Of a stretch of 13,319 nucleotides of DNA, positions 5,886 to 13,319 are shown in pieces. Below the pieces are notes generated by a model. The model ran no database searches. It worked only from the letters and a program-made list of their open reading frames with translations, and was not told where the DNA came from. This DNA comes from an uncultured Rhodospirillales bacterium (lineage in GTDB: Bacteria; Pseudomonadota; Alphaproteobacteria; Acetobacterales; Acetobacteraceae). The DNA is taken from the NCBI GenBank assembly GCA_903928045.1, contig CAIYPH010000205.1, positions 1 through 13,319 of the forward strand. Direction: 5' to 3'. Positions within the stretch are counted from its first letter, which is position 1; every line of letters begins with the position of its first letter. The position numbers were made by a program, and so were the translations under genes.

Positions 5886-6700
5886 AAGTCTTCATTTCCG
5901 CCGATATCGAGGGCGTCGCCGGCGTCGTTACGCCGCAGCAGGGCCAGCCCGGGAACGTGGAATACGAGCGTGCGCGCCGGTTGATGACCGAGGAAGTCAG
6001 CGCCGCCATCGCCGGCGCATTCGACGCTGGCGCCACCGAGGTGGTGGTGAACGACAGCCACGGCCCGATGACCAACCTGATCCCCGAGTTGCTCGATCAG
6101 CGGGCAGAGTTGGTGCTCGGCCGCCCGAAACCGACCTATATGTGCGCCGGGCTCGACGCCTCCTTCGATGCGGTGTTCTTCACCGGATATCACAGCGGCG
6201 CCGGGCAACACGGCATTCTCTCCCACACCGTGAATGGCTTCGCCTTCTACGGAATCCGGGTCAACGGCATCGACTGCGCCGAGGCGACGCTCTACGGCGC
6301 CTATGCCGGCAGTCTGGGCGTGCCTGTGGTGATGCTGTCCGGCGATGACCGCCTGCGGGCGCAATGCGCTCCCCTGTTCCCTGGCGCCGAATTTGCTGTC
6401 GTGAAGACAGCCCTGGGGCAGCGCGCCGCCCGCGCTTTGTCACCCGGGAACGCGCGGGCGCTGATCCGGACCGCCGCCGCCACCGCGCTGCGCAACCGCG
6501 CGGCCTGCCCGCCCTACGTGATCGAGGGCCCCTATCGGCTGGAACTCGATCTGAGCAGTGTGACGCTGGCCGATCTGGCGGGCGGGATCCCGGTGGCCGA
6601 GCGGGTTTCACCGCGCACGGTCGCGTTCACGGCTGACAGCATGGAGGGGGTGATCGGCTGGATCGGCGCGATCGGCGCGATGTCGGCCACGCTGCGCTGA
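5882..6700 (+). CDS. M55 family zinc D-aminopeptidase, DppA-like
   Basis: This 272-residue protein has the full metal-binding set of the DppA/M55 family. SADIEG at 6-11 supplies Asp8 and Glu10, NDSHGPM supplies His60, GYHSGAG supplies His104, and CAEATLYG supplies Glu134, matching the known ligands of Bacillus DppA almost position for position. His115 in LSHTVNG corresponds to the proposed catalytic histidine. The family forms ring-shaped cytoplasmic oligomers and removes D-amino acids, classically from D-Ala-D-Ala and related peptides, which suggests salvage of cell-wall-derived or exogenous D-peptides. Its ATG overlaps the TGA of the preceding P1 peptidase gene (ATGA, 5882-5885), and GGGAG at 5871-5875 gives a ribosome binding site 6 bases ahead. 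Coupled translation of the two peptidases is likely. The gene ends convergently, 12 bases from the AsmA-like gene. Family is very sure; the physiological substrate is inferred. Confidence 0.94.
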   Translation: MKVFISADIEGVAGVVTPQQGQPGNVEYERARRLMTEEVSAAIAGAFDAGATEVVVNDSHGPMTNLIPELLDQRAELVLGRPKPTYMCAGLDASFDAVFFTGYHSGAGQHGILSHTVNGFAFYGIRVNGIDCAEATLYGAYAGSLGVPVVMLSGDDRLRAQCAPLFPGAEFAVVKTALGQRAARALSPGNARALIRTAAATALRNRAACPPYVIEGPYRLELDLSSVTLADLAGGIPVAERVSPRTVAFTADSMEGVIGWIGAIGAMSATLR

Positions 6701-6712
6701 GGCGATCCGGCT

Positions 6713-9700
6713 TTACCTTCCGACCTGGCTCGGCGCGGTGGTGGGCGGGGCCGGGCCGGGAGAAGGGCTCGGGCTGTCAAACATCCCGAAGATGCCGCGC
6801 AGGAACCCGGGCGTAAGCGCGGCCAGCGGGTTCACGGTAACGGCGGGGTCATTGCAGTCACCGCGCAGTGCATAGGTCGCGGCGAACAGGCCGCCGCCTC
6901 GCTCGGGGCTGAAGAGCTTGCCGAGAAAGGGAATGCCGCCGAGGATCGAATTGAAGAAATAGGCGGGGACGATGGTGCCGCTCAGGTCGCACCGTTGTGC
7001 CGCGGTATCCACCCGCCCCTTCGCCGTCATGCCGAGCGAGGTGTTGAAGGCGCGGGCGTCATTGAGTTCCAGCACGTCCTCGGTCATGCGGAATGGGGCG
7101 TCGAGGCGGTTGAAGCCAAGGCCGGGACCACGGACAAGCTCGACCAGCCCGTACAGGGTCATCGCCTGCAACAGCTTGGCGAGCGCTGGAGCCTTGGTCA
7201 TCCGGAAGTCCAGGATTTCGGCGGTACCTTCGAGGGGACGGCCGGGCTTGAGGTCGTCATAGCGGCCGGACAGTTTCATGGAGCCGCCTTGCATTTCGTC
7301 GACGAGATCGAGCACGCGAAGCAACCCGCCGGCATCGGCGGCGCTGCCGGTAAGGCTGCGTCCGCCCTGCATCGTGGCGATGCTGATGTCGAAAGGGGCC
7401 AATCCGCCCGGCCGGCCGGACAGATGCATCTGGCGGTTGATCAGCCCGTCATTATCGGCATGCAGCGTCAACTGGCTGATGGTTCGCCCTTCACCGAGCA
7501 CAACGCGATCCAGCTTGGCATCGAGAATGTATGATGGACCACGGGTTTCCGGGAGTTTTGGCGCGCCGGGCGGGCGACGGGCGAACTCCGCCGATGCGTC
7601 GATACTGGCGCCGGTGAGGCCGACCCGCCACGCGCCGCCGCCCTGGGGCGGAAAGCGGATGTCGGCGCGCAGGTTGGTGTCCTTGCCGAGCACGAGTACG
7701 GGAAGTAGCGCCGACACCGGACGGCCCTCAGCAAAGGCGATCCGGGCATCGGCATCGATGCCATCGCCCTTGACCGTTAGCCGATCAATCGCCGCGATCC
7801 GGTCGCGCTCCAGGGACATCCGCATCTCCGCCTGCGCCGGTTTGCCAGGCGGCTTGGCGTAGCCCAAGCGGGGTACCGCGAGACCCGCCGGCGTGAGGTC
7901 CGCCTTGAGCGATACGTCGCCCTTGCCATCGCGTCGCGTTCGCCATACCGCGCTCACCGGCGCGGCACCGGCAACGGTGCCGCCGAGATCGATGCCCAAA
8001 GCGGTGACCTGCGACACATCGGGAGTGCCGGATACGGTGACGGTCTGCACGATCTGGGCGGCGCCGCCGGGGCGGAAATCCATATCGACGGCGAGCTTGG
8101 CGGGAATGCCGGCAATATTGCCGGTGCCGGTGACTTTCAGTCCGTCATTGGAGGCCTGAAGATCGAGCTGCCCATCATCGAGGTCCCGCCCGGCGGCGAC
8201 ACCGCCGAGATGCACCCCGGTCATGCGAACGGCGGCGCGAAGCTGAACGTCGTCTATTGTGAGCCACATCTCGAGCGGCATTTTGGTGATCTCAACCCGG
8301 CCCTTCACCTGGCCCGCGGGGTCCCGCAGTTCCATCGGCCGGCGGTCGAGCAAATGAATGCGGGGATTGCGCAGCACATTGAACACGTCGGCCAGCGGCC
8401 CCGCGGCGTCGACGGTGATGTCGGTGACCTGGTCGCGCACCGACAGTCCAAAGATGCGCATCAGGCCGCCGGTGACCTGGACCCCCGCCTGGCGGCCCGA
8501 GATCATGTTGATGTCCAGAATATCCGGCGACACGAATTCCAGCCGCGCCACCCCCTGCTCCACCGGCGGTATTGGCCGCAGCCAATGGACGACGAGATCC
8601 TTCCCGTCGCCGCCACCCGACAGCGACGTGACACGCAGCCCGGAGAAATCAGGCTCGGCGCGGAGCGTCATCGTCGCCCGCAGGTCTGTGACGGTACCGC
8701 TCGGCATGTTCTCCACAAGCCATGGCTTGGCGCCACGTCCGGCGACACCATCGGGCCAAAGTGCCGGCAGATCGGCCAGTTCGGCGTGATCAGTGCCGAT
8801 CGTGAGGTCGATCACGACGCCTTCCGCATCGCGTGACGCCGCTCCGGCTCCGGTCACCCGGGTCACCGGTCGGCCGGGAGGGTGCAGATCCAGGGTCAAG
8901 CCCAAGAGGTTGAGCGTGTCCGGCGCGGCCCGCAGCCGCGCCTCGGCCGCCGCGATCGGCAAGGCGCCGCGTGCCACCGCGATCTGCCCCGCTTCGAGCC
9001 GGATCGTCGCTTCGGCGCCCTGCCAGCGCAAGGCACGATCGACCACAATACTGCCGTCGATGCTGACCGGCGCGTCGACGGCTTGCAGCGCGGCGAAAGC
9101 AGGCATGTCGACCGCAAGCCGTGCCGGGTTGATCGGCGAGGCCGTGCCATGGATCCGGATGAATTCAGGCCCATCACGCAATTCCAAGCTGCCCGCGAGG
9201 AGGGCACGCTGGCTGCCGAGTGCCAGCGACACTGAGATTGTGCCGCGCGCGCCACCCGCAGGGTCTCGCGTCAGGTCAAGCGCGACCTCGTTCGCCGTCC
9301 AGCGCATGCCGAGGCGATCATCCACCACCTCCAGCCCCGCATCACGGATCGTCACCCGGCGCAGATGATCGAGCAGCATCGCCACCGGCGTTCCGTCGTC
9401 GATGCTGCCGCCAGGCCGCGCCAGTGCCGCCGCCACGTCCGTCAGGTCCATCGCCGGCGCGAGGTCGGCTCCGCCGGTGGCCGCCTCGACCAGATCGATC
9501 CGCACACGCCCATCAGCGCCGCGCGCGGCGCGGAGCCGGGCCCCGTCGAGCTCAATCGAGCGCGGCACGAGGTGGCCGCGCACCAGCTGCGACGCTGCGA
9601 GCGCAATCCGCGCCGCTGGGATCCGGCCGATCATCACACCCGTCGCTGTCGTGACGCTGACGTCCTCGATGCGCAAATCGATCGGCCGATCGATCCCGCC

Positions 9701-9940
9701 GCCAAACCCTTCCCACGCCAGGGCCACCCGCCCGATCGACCACCGCGGCCCGCCCTCCACGTTGACGGCCGCTTCGATGCGCCGGACCAGCCACGGAAGC
9801 TCGACGGGGCCGAGTGACAACAGCCAGCCGAGCGCGCCGAGGGCGCAGAGCGCCACCACGATGAGCGCCAAAGCGAGGCTCAACAACCGCCGCATGAGCT
9901 TGAATACCGCGGCGACGGCTTGACCGGCATGCGCCCTCAT
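6713..9940 (-). CDS. large AsmA/YhdP-like envelope protein (DUF3971-type)
   Basis: The protein of about 1075 residues starts with a short basic segment and one membrane helix (about 20-44, LSLALALIVVALCALGALGW). A very long periplasmic-type region follows, of repetitive beta-strand character, as in AsmA, TamB and YhdP proteins. The C-terminal part is the most family-like: LYGLVELVRGPGLGFNRL near 920-940, FFNSILGGIPFLGKLFSP near 992-1010 and VNPLAALTPGFLRGIF near 1035-1051, then a Pro/Ser-rich tail. In E. coli YhdP, TamB and YdbH share a role in carrying phospholipid to the outer membrane; a similar role here is inference. The frame stays open upstream to 10312, but that part is antisense to glnE and rejected. 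ATG 9940 was chosen because it leaves the usual positively charged segment before the helix. ATG 9895 is the alternative (1060 residues). Neither has a Shine-Dalgarno sequence. Confidence 0.85.
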   Translation of the reverse strand: MRAHAGQAVAAVFKLMRRLLSLALALIVVALCALGALGWLLSLGPVELPWLVRRIEAAVNVEGGPRWSIGRVALAWEGFGGGIDRPIDLRIEDVSVTTATGVMIGRIPAARIALAASQLVRGHLVPRSIELDGARLRAARGADGRVRIDLVEAATGGADLAPAMDLTDVAAALARPGGSIDDGTPVAMLLDHLRRVTIRDAGLEVVDDRLGMRWTANEVALDLTRDPAGGARGTISVSLALGSQRALLAGSLELRDGPEFIRIHGTASPINPARLAVDMPAFAALQAVDAPVSIDGSIVVDRALRWQGAEATIRLEAGQIAVARGALPIAAAEARLRAAPDTLNLLGLTLDLHPPGRPVTRVTGAGAASRDAEGVVIDLTIGTDHAELADLPALWPDGVAGRGAKPWLVENMPSGTVTDLRATMTLRAEPDFSGLRVTSLSGGGDGKDLVVHWLRPIPPVEQGVARLEFVSPDILDINMISGRQAGVQVTGGLMRIFGLSVRDQVTDITVDAAGPLADVFNVLRNPRIHLLDRRPMELRDPAGQVKGRVEITKMPLEMWLTIDDVQLRAAVRMTGVHLGGVAAGRDLDDGQLDLQASNDGLKVTGTGNIAGIPAKLAVDMDFRPGGAAQIVQTVTVSGTPDVSQVTALGIDLGGTVAGAAPVSAVWRTRRDGKGDVSLKADLTPAGLAVPRLGYAKPPGKPAQAEMRMSLERDRIAAIDRLTVKGDGIDADARIAFAEGRPVSALLPVLVLGKDTNLRADIRFPPQGGGAWRVGLTGASIDASAEFARRPPGAPKLPETRGPSYILDAKLDRVVLGEGRTISQLTLHADNDGLINRQMHLSGRPGGLAPFDISIATMQGGRSLTGSAADAGGLLRVLDLVDEMQGGSMKLSGRYDDLKPGRPLEGTAEILDFRMTKAPALAKLLQAMTLYGLVELVRGPGLGFNRLDAPFRMTEDVLELNDARAFNTSLGMTAKGRVDTAAQRCDLSGTIVPAYFFNSILGGIPFLGKLFSPERGGGLFAATYALRGDCNDPAVTVNPLAALTPGFLRGIFGMFDSPSPSPGPAPPTTAPSQVGR

Positions 9941-9954
9941 GGCCAGCCTGCGCA

Positions 9955-12876
9955 ATGTCCGCCCGAACGCCCGGCTCCGCCGCCCCCCGCGCAAACGCCA
10001 TTCCCCTGCCCGCCGCCGCCGACGAGGGGGCGGCAGAGCGCCTGGTGGAGCGGTTCTCGGAGCTCGGCAGCGCGGAGGCACGCTTCGCCGCCGGACCGGG
10101 CGCTCACCTGCTGCGCACCCTTGGCGGCAACAGCCCGTATCTCGCCGAGCTGGTGCTCCGCGAGCCCGCGGTGATCCGCAAAATCCACCGCGCCGGGCCG
10201 GCCGCGGTGGTGGCGACCGCGATGGAGGAACTGACCGCGCTGCGGCCCGATATGGCGCGCCCGCGCCTGGCCGCCGCGTTGCGCCAGGCCAAGCGTGGCA
10301 TCGCACTGGCAACCGCGGTGGCCGACATTACCGGGCAATGGACGCTCGAACGGGTCACCGAGGCGCTGTCGGCCCTGGCCGAGGCCGCCCTGCAGCGCGC
10401 CGTGGCGCATTTGCTGCGGGCCGGCCACGATAGCGGCCAGTTGCGTCTGCCGGACCCGGAGAACCCCGAGCAAGGCTCGGGCTTCACCGTGCTTGGCATG
10501 GGCAAACTCGGTGCCCGCGAATTGAACTACTCCAGCGATATCGACCTCATCCTGCTGCAAGACCCTGATTCGGGTGTCTACCACGGCGAATCGCAGGGCG
10601 CCTTCTATACCCGCCTCGCCCGCGATCTCGTGACCCTGATGGAGTTCCGCGACGCCGACGGCTACGTTTTCCGCACCGATCTGCGCCTGCGGCCCGATCC
10701 CGCCGCGACGCCCCCCTGCATCGCGCTGCCCGCCGCCATCGCCTACTACGAGAGCATGGGGCAGAACTGGGAGCGCGCCGCGATGCTCAAGGCGCGGCCC
10801 CTGGCCGGTGACATCATGCTTGGCATGGCATTCCTGCAGGAGATCCGGCCCTTCATATGGCGCCGCCATCTCGATTTCGCCGCCATCGCCGACATCCATG
10901 CGATGAAGCGGCGGATCGACGAGCACAGGCGTACCGCGCTTGCCGCCGCCGCAGACCCCGTCGCCCGGGTGCTTGGCCACAACGTCAAGCTCGGTGGCGG
11001 TGGGATTCGCGAGATCGAGTTCATCGCCCAGACGCTGCAACTGGTCTGGGGTGGCCGCGACCCGGCGCTGCGGGTGCTCAGGACCCGCGAGGCTTTGCGC
11101 CTGTTGGTGCGCGCCGGACACGTGAAGCGCCGCAGCGCCGCCGAACTCGACGCGGCCTATGTCTATCTGCGCGGCGTCGAGCACCGCCTGCAAATGGTCG
11201 CGGACCGCCAGACCCACACGCTGCCGGAGAAGCGCGAGGAGCTGGAGCGCTTCGCCATATTCATGGGGGAGCCCGACGCCGCCGCCTTTGCCCGGCGGCT
11301 GCTGGGCCATCTCGAGCGTGTTCAGGCGCGCTATGCCGACATGTTCGGCGCGGTTCCGGACCCCGAAAATGGCGCCGCCATCCTCGATTTCAGCGGCATC
11401 GACCTCCCGGAGGCAACCGTCGCGGCCATCGCGGCGATGGGATACGGCAAGCCCACGGCTGTTATCGCCGCGGTTCGGGCGTGGAATGGCGGACGGGTGC
11501 GTGCGCTGCGGTCGCAGCGATCGCGGGACATGATGCGCAACCTGCTGCCGCAGTTGCTGGCCGCGCTCGCGCGTCAGGCGCAACCGGATGCGGCCTTCGC
11601 GCGGTTCGATGAATTCATCGGCCGCCTGACGGCGGGCGTGCAGATCCTCTCTTTGTTCCAGCGCCATCCCGCGCTGATCGACCGAGTCGCGGTGATTCTC
11701 GGCGCCGCCCCTTCGCTGGCCGACCACCTCGCCCGCACGCCCGCGGCGCTGGAGGCGCTGCTGGTACCCGAGGCGGCGACCAACGTCGATCGGCTGCTGC
11801 GCGCGCGCCTCGCCGACGCGCGGACGCTGGAGGACGCCATCGCCATCATCCGCGCCACCGTGCGCGAGGAGGATTTCGCGATCTCCGTCGGCACGATCGA
11901 GGGCCGGCTTGACGCTGATGCCGCCGGGCTCGCCCGCACCGCGGTCGCCGATGCGGCACTCGCCGCCCTTTTGCCGTTGGTGCTGGACGATTTTTCCCGC
12001 CGCTTCGGCCAGGTTCGCGGCGGCGGCATGGTGGTCGTGCTGCTCGGCAAGGCGGGTGGGCGCGAAATGATGGCCGGCTCCGACCTCGACCTGATGTTCA
12101 TCTATGACCACCCGTCGGGGGTCAGTGAAAGCCGCGGCGACCGGCCGCTGCCGACCAGCCAATGGTTCATCCGCGCCGTGCATGCCTATGTCGCCGCCCT
12201 CACCGCGCCGGACGCGGATGGCCCGATGTTCGCTGTGGATATGCGGTTGCGCCCATCCGGCAACAAGGGGCCGGTCGCGGTGCCGCTCGGCGGCTTCGAG
12301 CGCTACCACGCCGCCGAGGCATGGACCTGGGAACGCATGGCCCTTACCCGCGCCCGCGTCGTCGCCGGCCCGGCGCGGTTGCGCGCGAAGGTGGAGCGCG
12401 CCATCCGCGCGGCGATCGCCGCTGCCGGTGAGCCCGCGCGTATCCGTGCCGACGCGGCCTCGATGCGTGGCCGGCTGCTTCGTGAGCTTCCGTCTACCGG
12501 GCAATGGGATGTGAAGCTGCGCGCCGGCGGGCAGATCGAGGTTGAGTTCATCGCCCAGACCCTTCAACTGCTTGCCGGCCAGGCGACCGGGCCGGCCACC
12601 CGTGACGCGCTCGGCGCGCTGCTGCCGGCCGCAGAGGCGGCGCCATTGCTGCGTGCCGACAAGCTATGGCGCACCGTCCAGGGGATGCTGCGCATTCTCT
12701 ATGGCCGAAATCCGGGTGCCAAGCTTTCGGAGGCCGCCGCCGCCGCCTTGCTTGGTGCCGCGCGGGAAGCTGGGGTCACAGCGGTTGACTTGCCCGCACT
12801 CATCGCCACTTTCGATGCAATCGCCGGCGACGTGCGCGGCGCCTTCATTCGCTATATTGGAGCACCCGAAGCATGA
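9955..12876 (+). CDS. glnE: bifunctional glutamine synthetase adenylyltransferase/adenylyl-removing enzyme
   Basis: The 973-residue protein has the duplicated nucleotidyltransferase architecture of GlnE and about the length of the E. coli protein (946). The N-terminal half has GMGKLGARELNYSSDIDLI (181-199, metal-binding Asp195 and Asp197), which corresponds to the adenylyl-removing domain. The C-terminal half has GREMMAGSDLDLMFIYD (702-718, Asp710 and Asp712), then MRLRPSGNKGPVAV (763-776), corresponding to the adenylyltransferase domain. Each half also carries the helical-domain motif GG-I-E-EFIAQTLQL (near 349-363 and 860-874). GlnE adds or removes AMP on glutamine synthetase in response to PII (GlnB) and glutamine, tuning nitrogen assimilation in the cytoplasm. 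Both active sites look intact. It starts 14 bases from the divergent AsmA-like start, without a Shine-Dalgarno sequence. The stop overlaps the start of the peroxiredoxin gene. Confidence 0.97.
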   Translation: MSARTPGSAAPRANAIPLPAAADEGAAERLVERFSELGSAEARFAAGPGAHLLRTLGGNSPYLAELVLREPAVIRKIHRAGPAAVVATAMEELTALRPDMARPRLAAALRQAKRGIALATAVADITGQWTLERVTEALSALAEAALQRAVAHLLRAGHDSGQLRLPDPENPEQGSGFTVLGMGKLGARELNYSSDIDLILLQDPDSGVYHGESQGAFYTRLARDLVTLMEFRDADGYVFRTDLRLRPDPAATPPCIALPAAIAYYESMGQNWERAAMLKARPLAGDIMLGMAFLQEIRPFIWRRHLDFAAIADIHAMKRRIDEHRRTALAAAADPVARVLGHNVKLGGGGIREIEFIAQTLQLVWGGRDPALRVLRTREALRLLVRAGHVKRRSAAELDAAYVYLRGVEHRLQMVADRQTHTLPEKREELERFAIFMGEPDAAAFARRLLGHLERVQARYADMFGAVPDPENGAAILDFSGIDLPEATVAAIAAMGYGKPTAVIAAVRAWNGGRVRALRSQRSRDMMRNLLPQLLAALARQAQPDAAFARFDEFIGRLTAGVQILSLFQRHPALIDRVAVILGAAPSLADHLARTPAALEALLVPEAATNVDRLLRARLADARTLEDAIAIIRATVREEDFAISVGTIEGRLDADAAGLARTAVADAALAALLPLVLDDFSRRFGQVRGGGMVVVLLGKAGGREMMAGSDLDLMFIYDHPSGVSESRGDRPLPTSQWFIRAVHAYVAALTAPDADGPMFAVDMRLRPSGNKGPVAVPLGGFERYHAAEAWTWERMALTRARVVAGPARLRAKVERAIRAAIAAAGEPARIRADAASMRGRLLRELPSTGQWDVKLRAGGQIEVEFIAQTLQLLAGQATGPATRDALGALLPAAEAAPLLRADKLWRTVQGMLRILYGRNPGAKLSEAAAAALLGAAREAGVTAVDLPALIATFDAIAGDVRGAFIRYIGAPEA
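12859..12876 (+). promoter_or_regulatory. ribosome binding site and ATGA overlap between glnE and the peroxiredoxin gene
   Basis: GGAG at 12859-12862 precedes the peroxiredoxin ATG (12873) by 10 bases, a slightly long but usable spacing. The TGA of glnE (12874-12876) overlaps that ATG. This indicates a shared transcript with translational coupling. Confidence 0.65.
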
Positions 12877-13319
12877 CTGACCTGACCGAGGGCGCCGCGG
12901 CGCCTGACTTCTCGATGCCGGCCACGGGTGGCCGCACCGTCAGCCTGGCCGGCTACGCGGGCAAGCCGTTCGTGCTGTATTTCTACCCCAAGGCCGATAC
13001 GCCCGGCTGCACCCAGGAGGCCTGTGCGTTCCAGGAGGCCCTCCCCGCCCTCGGCGCGACCGGGCTCGAGGTGATCGGGGTTTCGCCGGACGGCATGAAG
13101 CCGATCGAGAAATTCGCGGCGAAATACAGCCTCACCTTCCCGCTGGCCTCGGATGCCGACACGAGCGTCGCCGCGGCCTATGGCACCTGGGTCGAGAAAT
13201 CGATGTATGGCCGCAAATACATGGGTATGGAGCGCTCTACATTCCTGATCGACGCTCAGGGCCGCATCGCGCGGATTTGGCGCAAAATCAAGATTCCCGG
13301 TCACGCCGCCGAGGTAACG
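12873..13319 (+). CDS. bcp: thioredoxin-dependent peroxiredoxin, BCP/PrxQ type, 3' end outside the window
   Basis: The first 149 codons are present and the window ends in frame, probably within a few residues of the natural end (the family is about 150-160 residues). The sequence has the thioredoxin-fold start APDFSMPATGG, then YFYPKADTPGCTQEACAFQ with the peroxidatic Cys46 and a resolving Cys51 five residues on. This is the spacing of the PrxQ/BCP atypical 2-Cys class (Cys45/Cys50 in E. coli BCP). Further family blocks are VIGVSPD, FPLASDAD, YGRKYMGMERSTFLID and, near the end, WRKIKIPGHAAEV. These enzymes reduce hydrogen peroxide and organic hydroperoxides in the cytoplasm using thioredoxin. 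The start overlaps the glnE stop, so it is the second gene of that transcript. Family is very sure; only the extreme C-terminus is missing. Confidence 0.95.
   Translation, partial: MTDLTEGAAAPDFSMPATGGRTVSLAGYAGKPFVLYFYPKADTPGCTQEACAFQEALPALGATGLEVIGVSPDGMKPIEKFAAKYSLTFPLASDADTSVAAAYGTWVEKSMYGRKYMGMERSTFLIDAQGRIARIWRKIKIPGHAAEVT

Noticed and set aside
9941..10312. N-terminal extension of the AsmA-like protein
   Set aside because: It lies entirely opposite the start of glnE and its sequence is Arg/Pro-rich noise. The membrane anchor fits a start at 9940 or 9895.
9937..12567. Very long open frame on the minus strand (876 codons) opposite glnE
   Set aside because: glnE is unmistakable on the plus strand. 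The antisense translation is compositionally biased and unrelated to any domain; it is a by-product of codon bias.
1..13319. Search by eye for tRNA, rRNA, CRISPR repeats, transposase, phage or toxin-antitoxin genes
   Set aside because: None seen. The only repeated element is the inverted A/T-rich pair at the left end.

Overview
The window is GC-rich chromosomal DNA of an alphaproteobacterium, most likely a member of the Acetobacteraceae/Rhodospirillales. The evidence is the high GC content with strong G/C third-position bias, protein sequences of alphaproteobacterial type, and an A/T-rich 'GCTTC-T6-GA-A6-GAAGC' dispersed repeat of a kind I associate with that group. The taxonomic call is inference from sequence style, not from a search.

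Layout. (1) Positions 1-791 are an accessory-looking unit. A small gene for an unrecognised 156-residue protein (252-722, +) lies between two inverted, nearly identical 43-44 bp A/T-rich repeats (1-43 and 748-791). A good sigma70-type promoter (217-245) would start its mRNA at or next to the ATG, so the gene is probably leaderless. (2) 858-2474 (+) encodes a thiamine-diphosphate-dependent enzyme of the acetolactate synthase/benzoylformate decarboxylase superfamily, with no small subunit nearby. (3) 2482-3720 (-) encodes an LplT-like MFS transporter, tail to tail with the previous gene. (4) 3881-4783 (+) encodes a membrane-anchored alpha/beta hydrolase. (5) 4836-5885 and 5882-6700 (+) encode a DmpA/P1-type aminopeptidase and a DppA/M55-type zinc D-aminopeptidase. 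They overlap by an ATGA and look like a small peptide-degradation module. (6) 6713-9940 (-) encodes a very large AsmA/YhdP-like envelope protein. (7) 9955-12876 (+) encodes GlnE, the bifunctional glutamine synthetase adenylyltransferase/adenylyl-removing enzyme. It overlaps by an ATGA with a BCP/PrxQ peroxiredoxin (12873 to the window end, incomplete).

How they work together. Most genes are housekeeping or general-metabolism functions packed with gaps of 7-160 bp. The clear functional pairs are the two stereochemically complementary peptidases (5-6) and glnE-bcp (7), which look translationally coupled. The LplT-like and YhdP-like proteins both concern envelope lipids by family but are not adjacent. 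I see no rRNA, tRNA, CRISPR array, transposase or phage gene, and no clear new multi-gene system. The least explained part is the repeat-bounded unit at the left end. No gene-free stretch exceeds 300 bases; the longest, 44-216, holds nothing I can identify.
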